Made by a program: the position numbers and the translations under genes. Of a DNA stretch of 64,000 nucleotides, positions 1 to 9,736 are shown piece after piece. Origin of the DNA: Mycoplasma sp. OR1901 (GTDB taxonomy: Bacteria > Bacillota_I > Bacilli_A > Mycoplasmatales > Metamycoplasmataceae); assembly GCF_013348745.1 (NCBI RefSeq), contig NZ_CP054666.1, positions 310,001 to 374,000 on the forward strand, given 5' to 3'. Each line of letters starts with the position of its first letter. Within the stretch, counting starts at the first letter, position 1. A model generated the notes under the pieces. It did not search any database. It was not told where the DNA came from and saw nothing but the letters and a program-made list of their open reading frames with translations.

Positions 1-2
1 AA

Positions 3-1211
3 AGATATGAATTATCAGATAGACAAACTAAAGCTATTTTAAGTATGAGCTTAGGACGTTTAACTGGTCTAAGTATTGAAAATATGGAGGCTGAATTAGC
101 TTCGTTATTAGAAGAAATTAAATACTACAAAGAAATATTAGGTGACGAAGTCAAATTAATTAATTTAATAATTTCTGAATTAGAAGAAATTAAAAATAAA
201 TTTAATGACGAAAGACGTACTTTTATTGATGTTGCAGGTGTCGGAAAAATTAGTGATGAAGACTTAATTCCTGTTAAAGATATTGTTATTACAGCATCAA
301 TTAATGGTTATGTAAAAAGAATTAACTTAGAAGAATACAACACCCAAAAACGTGGTGGAGTAGGTTCTGTAAGTATGAAAACTTATCAAGATGATGATAT
401 TTCATTAATCTTGAATAGTACAACTCATAGTGATTTACTTTTATTCTCAAACTTTGGTAAAGCATATAGTTTAAGAGGATACCAAATCCCTGAAGGATCA
501 AAACAAAGTAAAGGTATTCCATTTATAAATTTAATCGAAAGTTTAAATGTTAAAGATGGAGAAAAAATCATTTCTATAATTAGTGTTGATGAATTTGGAG
601 AAGATAACTATTTAGCTACAATAACTAAAAATGGTACATTTAAAAAATCAGATTTATCATTATTTAAAAATGTACGTAGAAATGGTTTAAAAGCTTTCTC
701 ACTTGCTGAAGGTGATGAGTTAGTTCGTGCATTTATTATTTCAGACAACGATAATATTCTTGTTGCAAATAATTATAAGAATATTGCGTTATTTAAAGCT
801 AATGACATTCGTCCAATGGGTCGTACAGCACGTGGTGTTAGAGGTATAAAATTAGAAGAAGGACAAAGTGTAATTGGAGCTTCTACTAATAAAGATGGTT
901 CATTAATTTTATCACTTGGAAGCAAAGGTTTTGGTAAATTAACAGGTGAGGAAGAGTATCGTTTATCAAAACGTGGTGCTAAAGGTGTAACAGGAATTAA
1001 CCCAGAAAAAGCTGGTAGATTAGTGTTTGCTCGTTTTGTTGAAACTGATGATGAATTATTAGTAATAACAACAAGTGGTATCACAATACGTACAAAAATT
1101 AGTGAAATTAGTCAAACTTCTAGAGCTACAAAAGGAGTTAAGATTATTAACTTAAGAGAAAAAGATGAAATTACTGCAGTTGAAATTATTAAAGGAAATA
1201 AAGAAGAGTAA
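3..1211 (+). CDS. gyrA: DNA gyrase subunit A, C-terminal part (5' end outside window)
   Basis: Only the last ~402 codons are present; the frame is open back to base 3. The first residues (YELSDRQTKAILSMSLGRLT) match the end of the GyrA breakage-reunion domain, followed by a coiled coil (about residues 20-75) and the six-bladed beta-pinwheel that wraps DNA. The GyrA box is visible as QKRGGVG near base 345; the usual form is QRRGGKG, so two positions differ. Later blade repeats include RPMGRTARGVRGIKL and LSKRGAKGVTGI. With GyrB (encoded near 57 kb on the other strand) it introduces negative supercoils using ATP. The box and full pinwheel favour GyrA over ParC. It ends in TAA and mscL follows after 31 nt. 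Confidence 0.93.
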   Translation, partial: RYELSDRQTKAILSMSLGRLTGLSIENMEAELASLLEEIKYYKEILGDEVKLINLIISELEEIKNKFNDERRTFIDVAGVGKISDEDLIPVKDIVITASINGYVKRINLEEYNTQKRGGVGSVSMKTYQDDDISLILNSTTHSDLLLFSNFGKAYSLRGYQIPEGSKQSKGIPFINLIESLNVKDGEKIISIISVDEFGEDNYLATITKNGTFKKSDLSLFKNVRRNGLKAFSLAEGDELVRAFIISDNDNILVANNYKNIALFKANDIRPMGRTARGVRGIKLEEGQSVIGASTNKDGSLILSLGSKGFGKLTGEEEYRLSKRGAKGVTGINPEKAGRLVFARFVETDDELLVITTSGITIRTKISEISQTSRATKGVKIINLREKDEITAVEIIKGNKEE

Positions 1212-1242
1212 TTTTATTATTAAATAATATAAAAAGGTTTTT

Positions 1243-1749
1243 ATGAAAAAAACAAATTTAAAAGATACTTTAAAAGAAATTACCGAAGATAAAAAAATCG
1301 GTAGATTACGTAAGAGTTATAAAGAAGCTACCAACTATTTTAAAAAAGGTAATTTCTTAATATTAGCTGTTGGTTTTATATCTGGTCTTATTTTTAAAGA
1401 CTTAGTAACATCATTAGCAAATGATATTATTTTAGGTGCAATAAGCAGTATTTATAATTTTAAAAATGCCGATATTAATAGTTTAGCTTGATATGGAATT
1501 AAATATGGTAAATTTATTGGTATATTAATTAATTTCATTTTAATTACTTTAATTTTATTTATTATATTAGTGGTTGTATTCTTTATTAAATCGTTTATAA
1601 CTGATTTCAGAAACAAAAGAAAACCTCCGGTCGAAGAGGGTATAGAAAAACAAATTACTATTGAAGAACAAATACTTGAACAATTGAAATTAATAAATGA
1701 AAAACTAAATAGTACGGAAGAAAAAAATGATGAAAAAAACAAAATCTAA
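1243..1749 (+). CDS. mscL: large-conductance mechanosensitive channel MscL
   Basis: A 168-residue membrane protein. The N-terminal part has the MscL signature KGNFLILAVGFISGLIFKDL followed by SLANDIILG (first transmembrane helix, pore-lining, about residues 34-65). A TGA-encoded Trp lies at residue 83, then a second helix (about residues 88-115) and a charged Glu/Lys-rich C-terminal tail that would form the cytoplasmic helix bundle. MscL opens under membrane tension to release solutes in osmotic downshock. The ATG is preceded by AAAAAGG about 6 nt upstream. It lies between gyrA (same strand) and der (convergent), with a shared terminator at its 3' end. Confidence 0.9.
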
Positions 1750-1768
1750 AAAAGATTTTGTTTTTTTT
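1736..1768. terminator. bidirectional terminator between mscL and der
   Basis: The arm at 1736-1746 pairs with 1754-1764 (AACAAAATC / GATTTTGTT core), loop 7 nt, with a T-run to 1768 on the + strand and an A-run at the left that gives a T-run on the minus strand. It overlaps the stop codons of both convergent genes. Confidence 0.85.
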
Positions 1769-3074
1769 AATCAATTCCGTTTTTATTTTTAAAATTCATT
1801 TTAATAGGTGAACCTGTAAAATCAAAGGTTGCTCTAAGTTGATTTTCTAGGAATCTTTGATACGAGAAGTGTAAGAATTTTTTGTTATTAACAAAGAAAG
1901 TAAATGTTGGTATTTTAGCTCTTTCTTGTCTTACATAATAAATGTTTAGTCTACCACCGTTAAATGATTGTGGTGGTTGTATAAGTTGTGTTTCCAATAG
2001 TAAGTTAGAAAGTAATGAAGGTTTTATATCTCTTTCTAAGTTAGTTCTAACTAAATTAAGTGTTTCAACTAATTTATTTATTCTTTGGTTGAATTTAGCT
2101 GAAATAAATACAAAAGGTACTCAAGGAACAAAGTGGAATTTGTTTCTCATTTTCTTTTCGAATTCAGCCATTGTATTTGTTTCTTTTGATACAAGATCTC
2201 ATTTATTTACTACTATAATTATTGGTTTTTCATTTTCTAATGCATACCCAATAATTCTTGAATCAAAGTGAGAAACTTCTTCGTTAGTGGCATCAATAAC
2301 AATTAAAGATAAATCTGATTCTGATAGTGAGTTCATAGCACGCATTAATGCGTAATGATCAACACTTTCAACTAATTTAGATTTCTTTGTGATACCAGCT
2401 GTATCGATAACTTTATAAAGTTTGTCATCAATAAAAATTTCTGACTTAACGCTATCTCTAGTTGTTCCAGCAATTTCAGAAACAATAGATCTATTTTCTT
2501 TTGTTAAATTATTTAAAAGTGAACTTTTACCAGCGTTTGGTCTACCAATAATTGAAAGACTAAATGCTTGTTCTTCTTGAGAGTCACTAAAATCTAAATA
2601 TTCAAGTGTTTTATCTAAAACATCTCCTACACCTTCACCATGAAGTGCTGAAATTGGAAAAATATGATCTGAACCTAATTTGTATCATCCATAATCAAAG
2701 TCTTGCATACTTTCTAATTTATTAGCAACTGTAATAATTGGTTTATTACTTTTTCTTAATATATTCATTATGAACATATCATCATTTGTTATTTCACTTT
2801 TACCATCGAATAAAAATAAAATAACATCTGCTTCTTGGATGGCAATTTTTGCTTGTATTTGTATTTGTTCTTGGAATGGTCTATTTTCAATTTCTATACC
2901 ACCAGTATCAATAAGTTTCAACTCATGACCTGCTCATGTTATCTTTTCGTACAATCTATCTCTTGTAACGCCTGGTTTATCGTATACAATTGAAACTTTT
3001 CTCCCAATAAAACGATTGAAAAGAGTACTTTTACCAACGTTTGGTTTCCCTATTATCGCAATAGTGTTTTTCAT
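1767..3074 (-). CDS. der: ribosome biogenesis GTPase Der (EngA)
   Basis: 435 residues, the normal Der length. Two GTPase domains in tandem: the first has P-loop GKPNVGKST at the N-terminus and the DTGG switch ([13 protein letters not shown]); the second has [13 protein letters not shown] ([10 protein letters not shown]) and NKWD. A C-terminal KH-like domain follows ([14 protein letters not shown]). Der acts in 50S ribosomal subunit assembly. In the first domain the guanine-specificity motif reads NKLE (ANKLES) instead of NKxD, which may weaken base recognition there. The start ATG is 1 nt after the cmk stop, so the two are translationally linked, a common mollicute arrangement. Confidence 0.95.
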
Positions 3075-3075
3075 A

Positions 3076-3747
3076 TTACTCCTTGTTTGATTTTTCTTTT
3101 GCAAGATTAATTATTTTTTCAGCTACTTCATCTATTGTAAGTGCTGTACAGTCGATATATTCTGAATCTTCTGTTTTGTGTAATGGGTCTACAGCTCTAT
3201 TCATATCTTGTTCATCTCTTTTTTGAACTTCATATAATATTTCTGCAAATCCTGTGTTGTATCCTAAAACTTCGTTTTGGATCATTCTTCTTCTTGCACG
3301 TTCTTCGGCTTGAGCTCACAAGAATATTTTAACTTCTGCATGTGGCATTATTTTAAATGTAGTATCTCTTCCATCTATAACATAACCTTTTCTTTTTTTA
3401 GTCATGTGTCTAATGTAATCAACAACAAACTCGCGTACTTCAGGTATTTTAGCCACGTTAGGTGTAATTTGTGAAATATAGTCGGCTCTAATTTGGTGAG
3501 TTACGTCTACACCTTTTAATAAAATATGATCATTTTCAAGAAGTTGAATCATACCTTGTTCTAAAGTTTTGATAACATTTTCTTTATCTCTAGTATCAAC
3601 ATCCATGTCGATTACGTTTTTAGCGATTGCACGATAAATGCTTCCGCTATTAATGAAAGTGTAATTTAATCTATCAGCAATTATTTTTGAAACTGTAGAT
3701 TTACCTACACCGCTAGGTCCATCAATTGCAATATTAACCTTTCTCAT
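3076..3747 (-). CDS. cmk: (d)CMP kinase
   Basis: 223 residues. Phosphorylates CMP and dCMP to the diphosphates with ATP, in pyrimidine salvage. It has the P-loop GPSGVGKST at residues 9-17, NSGSIYRAI (substrate site), [20 protein letters not shown] (residues ~123-142) and a basic lid region interrupted by a TGA Trp. The ATG follows a purine-rich AAGAGAGAGAA ribosome site. It is the second gene of a minus-strand operon: small unknown gene, cmk, der. Confidence 0.95.
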
Positions 3748-3760
3748 ATTCTCTCTCTTT

Positions 3761-4111
3761 CTATTTTTTTGTTATTTTATCAATTATTTTCATAATATCA
3801 GAATTGATTTTTAAATTTTCATTAAAATCATACTGATACATAAAATTGCTATAATTTTCAGATAGATCTAACTTTAACTTAAAAGATTTATCAATAAGAG
3901 TTTTTAAATCATCGGAATATTCAAATTTTTTGAAATTGAGTTTTTCTAAAGAATTAAAAAAGTCTTTTTCATAATCGAATATAGGTTTAAAATCTTTATC
4001 AATATTTTTTTTAAACCATTTTATTTCTTTGTTTAACTCTTTATTTTCCTTATTTGATAATATCATTAATATAGTTTCATTAGTGTCTTCTTTTTTAGTT
4101 TTTTGATCCAT
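3761..4111 (-). CDS. hypothetical protein, 116 aa, first gene of the cmk-der operon
   Basis: I do not recognise a family. It is hydrophilic and Lys/Asp/Glu-rich with no membrane segment or signal peptide, and looks largely helical. It starts at an ATG preceded by GAGG with 8 nt spacing and stops 13 nt before cmk, so it is co-transcribed with cmk and der. An extended -10 promoter and a leader with a strong hairpin lie upstream. A nucleotide- or ribosome-related role would be inference from position only. Confidence 0.7.
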   Translation of the reverse strand: MDQKTKKEDTNETILMILSNKENKELNKEIKWFKKNIDKDFKPIFDYEKDFFNSLEKLNFKKFEYSDDLKTLIDKSFKLKLDLSENYSNFMYQYDFNENLKINSDIMKIIDKITKK

Positions 4112-4135
4112 TAAAAAACCTCAAATCATTAATTA

Positions 4136-4178
4136 AAAAACACCAACTAATTATGAAAATAGGTAGTTTAGTGTTTTT
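4136..4178 (-). promoter_or_regulatory. leader hairpin upstream of the 116-aa gene
   Basis: AAAAACAC (4136-4143) pairs with GTGTTTTT (4171-4178) and AACTA (4145-4149) with TAGTT (4164-4168). In the minus-strand transcript the hairpin is followed by six U residues, giving a terminator shape inside the 5' leader, about 25 nt before the start codon. A possible alternative pairing joins AGGTA near 4190 with TACCT near 4162. Attenuation is possible but unproven. The rest of the 344-nt divergent spacer (4112-4455) is plain AT-rich DNA. Confidence 0.45.
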
Positions 4179-4264
4179 GGTTTGTTACCTGTTTTATCCT
4201 TTAAAATCTAACTTTTTAATATTATTTTCTTTTTATATTTATCGTTTTTTATAAATATTTATTT

Positions 4265-4270
4265 ATTATA
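4265..4270 (-). promoter_or_regulatory. promoter -10 box for the unknown gene-cmk-der operon
   Basis: On the minus strand the sequence reads TGATATAAT, an extended -10 element (TGnTATAAT). The start of transcription would be near 4258, giving a leader of about 145 nt that contains the hairpin at 4136-4178. No clear -35 box. Confidence 0.5.
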
Positions 4271-4455
4271 TCATAAATTAATTATAGAGCTTAAAACTTA
4301 GTTTAATTTTTAAATTTTTATGTATTTTAATCATTTATTTTGATGTTATTTTCATTTGTTATTTTAATATTATTTATATTTTTTATTAAATTTTGAATTT
4401 AATTATTTTTTCCTTTTATGGTTCTTTTCGGCAAAAAAAGTACTTATTAAATGTA

Positions 4456-4953
4456 ATGAAGAAAAAGATAATTTTGATAATATCACTAATTTTAGGGATT
4501 TTAATTTTCTTTATAAGTTTGAATTATTATTCAAACAATTTTTCAAATAAAGAAAATTATGAAAAGAAATATGAAAATAAAATTTATACTTACATTTTAT
4601 CTGGTGCGTTAAAACATACCGGAATACATAGGTCGAATAGGTTATTAACTTATAAGGAGTTGTTTATTATAAATAAAATAATGCCAGAATCTTCATTAAA
4701 GAATTTTGATTTAGGTGAAATTGCTCCAAGAAATGTAGAGATTTATGTCCCTTTCGAAAATTATAAATTGCATTGATCTGAATTAAGAAATGTAGAGCAA
4801 ATAATTAAAATGGATATTCAAAAAAGATATGCTAATTTAATAATTAATCATAGAAAGAAAAATGAAAAAACAACATGAGAGCAAATTTCCAATATTTTTG
4901 GTATTGGTCCAAGAATAATTTCAAAATTAAAGAATTTTTTAATTCTAGATTAA
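4456..4953 (+). CDS. comEA: ComEA-like helix-hairpin-helix DNA-binding protein
   Basis: 165 residues. N-terminal membrane anchor IILIISLILGILIFFIS (residues 5-21), then an extracellular part and a C-terminal helix-hairpin-helix (ISNIFGIGPRIISKLKNF). ComEA binds double-stranded DNA at the outer membrane face during uptake. The ATG at 4456 is chosen because it puts the anchor at the N-terminus; an upstream TTG in frame would add 21 residues. A TGA Trp at 4774 must be read through. Only one HhH unit is clear. The gene overlaps comEC by 79 nt. The order comEA-comEC-holA matches Bacillus, where comEB also belongs; here the ComEB-type deaminase sits near 55.5 kb. Confidence 0.75.
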
Positions 4954-6128
4954 AATATTTAAATTCTATTTTATTATTCTCTAACTCGTTTTTATTCATT
5001 TTCACATTAAATTATATTTATTTAATATTATCTATATTATTTAGTTTTTCTTTGTTATTTATAGATAATAAAACAAGAAGGACAGTGTTATTTTTAGCCT
5101 TATTAATAATTATTGTCTGTATATTTAAAAAAGTATTTTTCTATAATTCAGATAGTTTTAATGGATATGTTTTTGTAAGTAAAATTAGAGGAGATTTAAT
5201 TTTTATTAAAAGTTATTTTAATGTTGAATATATAATCAAAAACAAAAGTGAAAATGAATATAAACTGTATGAAAATCTATATGTACAAGGAATGATAAGT
5301 AATTTTAATAATAATTTTATAAATGCTAACACTTTATATAAAAGTACTCAATTTGATATAAGATATTATTTTTTTAGCTTTTATAATAATTTTATTAATT
5401 ATAAAGAGATTATTACACCCATTGTTTTTGGTCATTATTTTAACTTCGAAAACACATTAATTAAAATAACTAGCGAGATAGGAGTTATTCATTTAGTAAT
5501 AATAAGTGGTTTTCATTTTGTTATCTTAAAAAAGATGATTAACAAATTTACTAAAAATAAAACTGTAATAATTACTTTAATTACTATATATTGATTATTT
5601 TGTACTGATTCAGTTTCAATTAATAGAGCCTTTTTGATGATTTTATTTTCAGAAATGAAAAATTATAAGAATGATAAAAATAGATACATGCTATATACTT
5701 TAACGATTTGTCTTGTTTTTAAAAATAATAATAAACTTGAAATAGGGTATTGATTGTCATTTATCATTAGTTTTGTATTAATGAATCCAGTTAAAAGGAA
5801 TACATTTAAAGACCGAATATTACTCTCACTAATAATTTGAGTTATATCTACTTTGATTCTTATGACTAAAAGTAGTCCAATTAATATTTTTGGAATAATA
5901 TTAATCTTATTGATAACGCCGTTTTTTGAATTGTTTTTTGTAATATTTTTAGTTTCATTTTTTGTTCCTATAATTTCAGTAAATATTTCAAACACTTTTA
6001 TTATTTGTATTAATGCAATTTCTAACCTTAATTTTATTTATAAACTTGATTTAAGTATTTATAAATATTTAATATTTTTAGCTATTTATATGATTATATG
6101 ATTTACAACAAGAGAAAAATATATATAA
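4875..6128 (+). CDS. comEC: ComEC/Rec2-family DNA uptake channel, short form
   Basis: 417 residues, mostly hydrophobic with many membrane segments. The core motif GVIHLVIISGFHFVILKK (residues ~198-215) corresponds to the conserved ComEC competence-domain sequence around SG(L)H. Family members usually exceed 700 residues and carry a C-terminal metallo-beta-lactamase domain that is absent here. ComEC is the channel that moves single-stranded DNA across the membrane. The ATG at 4875 lies inside comEA (79-nt overlap); no later ATG precedes the first membrane segment. holA starts 7 nt after the stop. Whether the protein still imports DNA is unknown. Confidence 0.75.
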
Positions 6129-6135
6129 TTGAAAT

Positions 6136-7086
6136 ATGAAAAATATAATATTTATATATGGTGATGAAGAATATTTTATAAATAATAAAATTGATGAATT
6201 AAAATCTACATTTTCAGAGGAAAATATAATTAGTTTTAAAGATGACTTTACAATAAGTGAACTAATCGAAACTACTTCTAGTTTTGGTTTATTTGCTTCG
6301 CAAAAATTGATAATAGTAAATGATTTTGAGTTGATAAATACTAAAAAACTTAAAAAAATACAAGAACACTTTATAAGTTCTTTAATAAATCTATTAAATA
6401 ACAATCACTTACATAAAATAGTTTTTGTTAATAAGAAAAATACATTTGAAAAAAATGATTTCACAAAATTTTTAATAGATAATACAAGAGTTTTTAACTT
6501 CCAAAAATTAGATTCAAAATCTATTATTAATTTTATTATTTCATACATTGGATCTAAAGGGGCTAAAATCAGTTTTTCTGATGCAACATTTTTATCTAGT
6601 AAGTTGCCTAATAATTTATCAATAATTGTTAATGAGATCGATAAAATGCTTAAATTTACTAAAGACATAAATTACCGTATTATAAGTAATAATATTTTTA
6701 ATTATGCTTTAGATGATTCCTTCGCTTTTATGAATGCGATTGAAACCAATAATTTAAAAAGTATTTACCAAAAATATAAAGAAAGATTTAATGAAGGTGA
6801 TGATATACCTTTATTAGTTGCACAGTTGAGAAATATTTTTGGCTCAATTTATAAAGTACATATTCTTAATATTAAATTAAAAATGAACGTTTTCGAAATT
6901 GCTAACGAGTTAAAGATGCAAGATTGAAGAGTTAAAAAGTTTATTAAATTACTTAATATTTATGGGATAGAAAAAGTAAAAAGAATTTTACTAAATTTAT
7001 CTAAAGTTGATATAGAATCAAAAAGTTTAGGAGTAGAAAACTATGAAATATTTGAAACATTCTTGGTCACAAACTTCTCAAAATAA
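6136..7086 (+). CDS. holA: DNA polymerase III delta subunit (clamp loader)
   Basis: 316 residues. Begins NIIFIYGDEEYFINNKI, the HolA N-terminal pattern (YGDE.yli...i). Later regions include LPNNLSIIVNEIDKML and LLVAQLRNIFGSIYK, typical of the delta subunit. HolA opens the beta clamp in the clamp-loader complex. A TGA Trp is at 6925. It directly follows comEC as in Bacillus. TATAAT at 6124-6129 lies 6 nt before the ATG, so a leaderless transcript may start here in addition to read-through. The 3' end overlaps the next gene by 44 nt. Confidence 0.85.
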
Positions 7087-8311
7087 ACATAATACAAATT
7101 ATTTATTTTTACGTAAAGAAATTATTGTTGATAGTAATAAAAAACTTTCCATTGAATATTACAAAAATATAATAAAAGAAGTTACGTTATTAAGCGAAAA
7201 AGGAATAAAAACAATAATTGTATTACCAGATGTTTATCTTAATTTCTTTAGAAATTTATACAGAGTTTCTAACGATGCGCTAGATGAATATTCATATAAA
7301 AACTTAAAATACAAATTAGAAAATTTAAAACTTTTTTGTAAAACAGTTATATCTTTAGAGAATGTAACTATATTCTCTAAACTATCATTCGAAAATATAA
7401 TATCTATTTCTAAAATTATTAATAAAGGAAAAGATTTAAGTAATGAAATAAACGCAAATAACGATTATGTTTACCAAAGTAAAACAAATGTTATGGATTA
7501 TAATGATTTGATTTATACACAAGAAATTGATTTATCAAGTGTCAAGGAAAATAAAAAACAACTTAATCTAGTTGAAAATTTAAATGCTATCTATAACGAA
7601 TTAATATCACTATTTTATGTAAGTGGATTAGTATTTGAAAATTTATTCTATACTCTTGAAAAAAAATCTAAACATGATCTACTAAATTCAAAAAAAATTT
7701 TATATGATAATTTACTTCTTTTTAAGAAGAAAAATAATTTAAAAATTTCTTTATATTTAGATTCGATTGCAGTTAAAAAGAATTTCATTGATAATGAGAT
7801 TTTTGATGAAGTTTTTTTAGAAAGTAAAATAAACAAAGAGTTTTTAAAAAGTTTTTACTCTATTGATAAATATGTTAAGATGAAGTATATACCTGTTTAT
7901 GATTTTGACTATTTTTTAGAAACACAATCATATGAAAAAGTATTTAAACTTGAACAAATTTTATCTCTAATACAAAAAATGTTTTTTGTACCTAAAAACA
8001 TAGCTTTTTATCCACTTCATAAGCTTGAAAACGAAGAGAATTCTAACATTATTGAAATGTTAAATTATGACACAATAATAAATAATTTTATATTTGAATT
8101 AATTTTAAAAAGAAGTTTTGATTTTGGTTTCTTAATTTCTAAAAAAATAGTTCTAAATTTATATAAAAATTTATTTTTACAAAAAACAATTTATAGGATG
8201 AAATTAATAGTGGATGACCAAAAAATAGAAGTATTTTTTAATTTGACTAACAAATCAGTAAAATTAAATAAAAATAAGATTTTAAATCCTTTCGAAGTTA
8301 AAATCTTATAA
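7043..8311 (+). CDS. hypothetical protein, 422 aa, downstream of holA
   Basis: I do not recognise a definite family. The protein is hydrophilic, Lys/Asn/Phe-rich, without a signal peptide or clear membrane helix. Residues ~35-105 (KNIIKEVTLLSEKGIKTIIV and what follows) have a helix-strand pattern loosely like the start of UMP-kinase/amino-acid-kinase folds, but the glycine-rich nucleotide loop is missing. The start overlaps the end of holA by 44 nt, implying coupled translation. It converges on tmcAL with 3 nt between the stop codons. Confidence 0.75.
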   Translation: MKYLKHSWSQTSQNKHNTNYLFLRKEIIVDSNKKLSIEYYKNIIKEVTLLSEKGIKTIIVLPDVYLNFFRNLYRVSNDALDEYSYKNLKYKLENLKLFCKTVISLENVTIFSKLSFENIISISKIINKGKDLSNEINANNDYVYQSKTNVMDYNDLIYTQEIDLSSVKENKKQLNLVENLNAIYNELISLFYVSGLVFENLFYTLEKKSKHDLLNSKKILYDNLLLFKKKNNLKISLYLDSIAVKKNFIDNEIFDEVFLESKINKEFLKSFYSIDKYVKMKYIPVYDFDYFLETQSYEKVFKLEQILSLIQKMFFVPKNIAFYPLHKLENEENSNIIEMLNYDTIINNFIFELILKRSFDFGFLISKKIVLNLYKNLFLQKTIYRMKLIVDDQKIEVFFNLTNKSVKLNKNKILNPFEVKIL

Positions 8312-8314
8312 TAA

Positions 8315-9241
8315 TTATTTCTTAATTTTTAAGAGCACAAATAAGTATGCTCTTTTTATTCTACTTCTTGTATATCTTTTACTTACACACGATTCAATGA
8401 AATCAAAGTAATTATCGTGGTGTATGTTTTTTTTAAATAGATTTTCCATACCTTCAGAGATCATTTTAAATTGAGCTATTTCTTCACTTTTAAGGATTGA
8501 AACTATTTTTTTAAATTTAGGGTATGTATTTTCAATTAAAAATCTTTTTTTAATTCCTTTTAATTTCATTGGCGTATATTCGGATACATCTTGATTTTCT
8601 TTAAGCATTGCTCTTATTTTACTTGCACTTGCAAATTTCCCTTTTGTATTATCTGAATGAAATTCAACGGTTCTATCATGACAAAATGGTTCAATATCAT
8701 AATTGTTATCAATTATTGTTTTGACATATTCTAAACCCAATATATCATTTGGCATGCTAATATCTACGCCTGCTATTTCATTAAGAGCTAAGTTTGCCGC
8801 TCTAGGGAAGCTATTTCCGCCTTGTTTAAGATATTTTTTAATGAGTTTGTTATATTCTTCTTTATTATCTTTTATAGTTCGAGCAATTTTTATAAAAATA
8901 TTAACATCGCTTGTTTCACTACCAAAAACAAGTGTGTTTATACCTTTTTGGTAAAGTTTCTCAATACTTTTTTGAGCAAAAATGTGAGCTGCTTGTGAGG
9001 AAATATTAACATCCAACTTAATAAATTTTGAAACCCCATATTTTTTTGCGATATATTTTCTCTTTCAAAAAGAAGTGCATATGATTTCTCCCCTTTGGGA
9101 GTATTTATGTGATATGGCTACATAAATTTTTGAGTCTGGAAATTTATTTTTTATCCATTCTAATTGGTAAGCATGACCGTTGTGAAATGGGTTATATTCA
9201 ACCACTACTCCAATTATTCTTTGTTTTTTTGTATCTTGCAT
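8315..9241 (-). CDS. tmcAL: tRNA(Met) cytidine acetate ligase
   Basis: 308 residues. The N-terminus IIGVVVEYNPFHNGHAYQL contains the nucleotidyltransferase HxGH motif in the form typical of TmcAL (formerly YlbM). Further matches: HKYSQRGEII, LVFGSETSDVNIFIKIA and FASASKIRAML. TmcAL makes N4-acetylcytidine at the wobble position of elongator tRNA-Met using acetate and ATP. The start is the ATG at 9241; two TGA Trp codons occur in the N-terminal third, which otherwise hides the HxGH region. It is somewhat shorter than Bacillus homologues (~400). Convergent with the 422-aa gene. Confidence 0.85.
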
Positions 9242-9395
9242 AAAAGTATTATAACAAAATTAAATTTATCAACTTTTTAATATATTTATAATAATTGGTA
9301 AAATTAATTTAATTAAATAGAAAATATAAATTCTTAATATATTTTTATATTTATAAAGTAATTTATTTTTTTCTTTTTAAAAAGGCTTTTTGTAT

Positions 9396-9401
9396 TATAA
9401 T
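9396..9401 (+). promoter_or_regulatory. promoter -10 box for rpmF
   Basis: TATAAT about 44 nt before the rpmF start codon. No recognisable -35. A strong ribosome site AAGGAGG (9434-9440) follows at proper spacing to the ATG at 9446. Confidence 0.6.
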
Positions 9402-9445
9402 ATATAAGCAATATTTAAATATAATAAAACCACAAGGAGGATACC

Positions 9446-9649
9446 ATGGCAATTGTACCAAAACGTAAAACATCAAAACAACGTAAACATAAAAGACAAA
9501 CTCACAGTGCACTAGATGTTCCAAACTTAGTAGAATGCAAAAATTGTTCAAAAATGATTGAACAACACGTAGTTTGCAAATTTTGTGGTTTTTACGCCGG
9601 AAAGAAAGTCGCAAACTTTCAAGCATTAAATGACAGAATTCAAAAATAA
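9446..9649 (+). CDS. rpmF: 50S ribosomal protein L32
   Basis: 67 residues. N-terminus MAIVPKRKTSKQRKHKRQTH is the highly conserved L32 start (normally AVPKRKTSK..R...RR.H). It has a zinc-binding Cys set: CKNC (residues 31-34) and CKFC (residues 47-50). A component of the large ribosomal subunit. Perfect Shine-Dalgarno AAGGAGG 5 nt before the ATG, its own promoter and terminator: a single-gene unit. Confidence 0.97.
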   Translation: MAIVPKRKTSKQRKHKRQTHSALDVPNLVECKNCSKMIEQHVVCKFCGFYAGKKVANFQALNDRIQK

Positions 9650-9653
9650 TTTG

Positions 9654-9681
9654 AAATAGTGATTCATTCACTATTTTTTTA
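9654..9681 (+). terminator. rpmF terminator
   Basis: AAATAGTGA (9654-9662) pairs with TCACTATTT (9668-9676), loop 5 nt, followed by a T-run. Confidence 0.9.
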
Positions 9682-9736
9682 TTTTCCCTTTTTAGTATTA
9701 ATTTCCAAAAAAATATAAATATTATTTGGAGGAAAA

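Noticed and set aside
3277-3474. Plus-strand frames opposite cmk and der
   Set aside because: Shadows of well-identified minus-strand genes.
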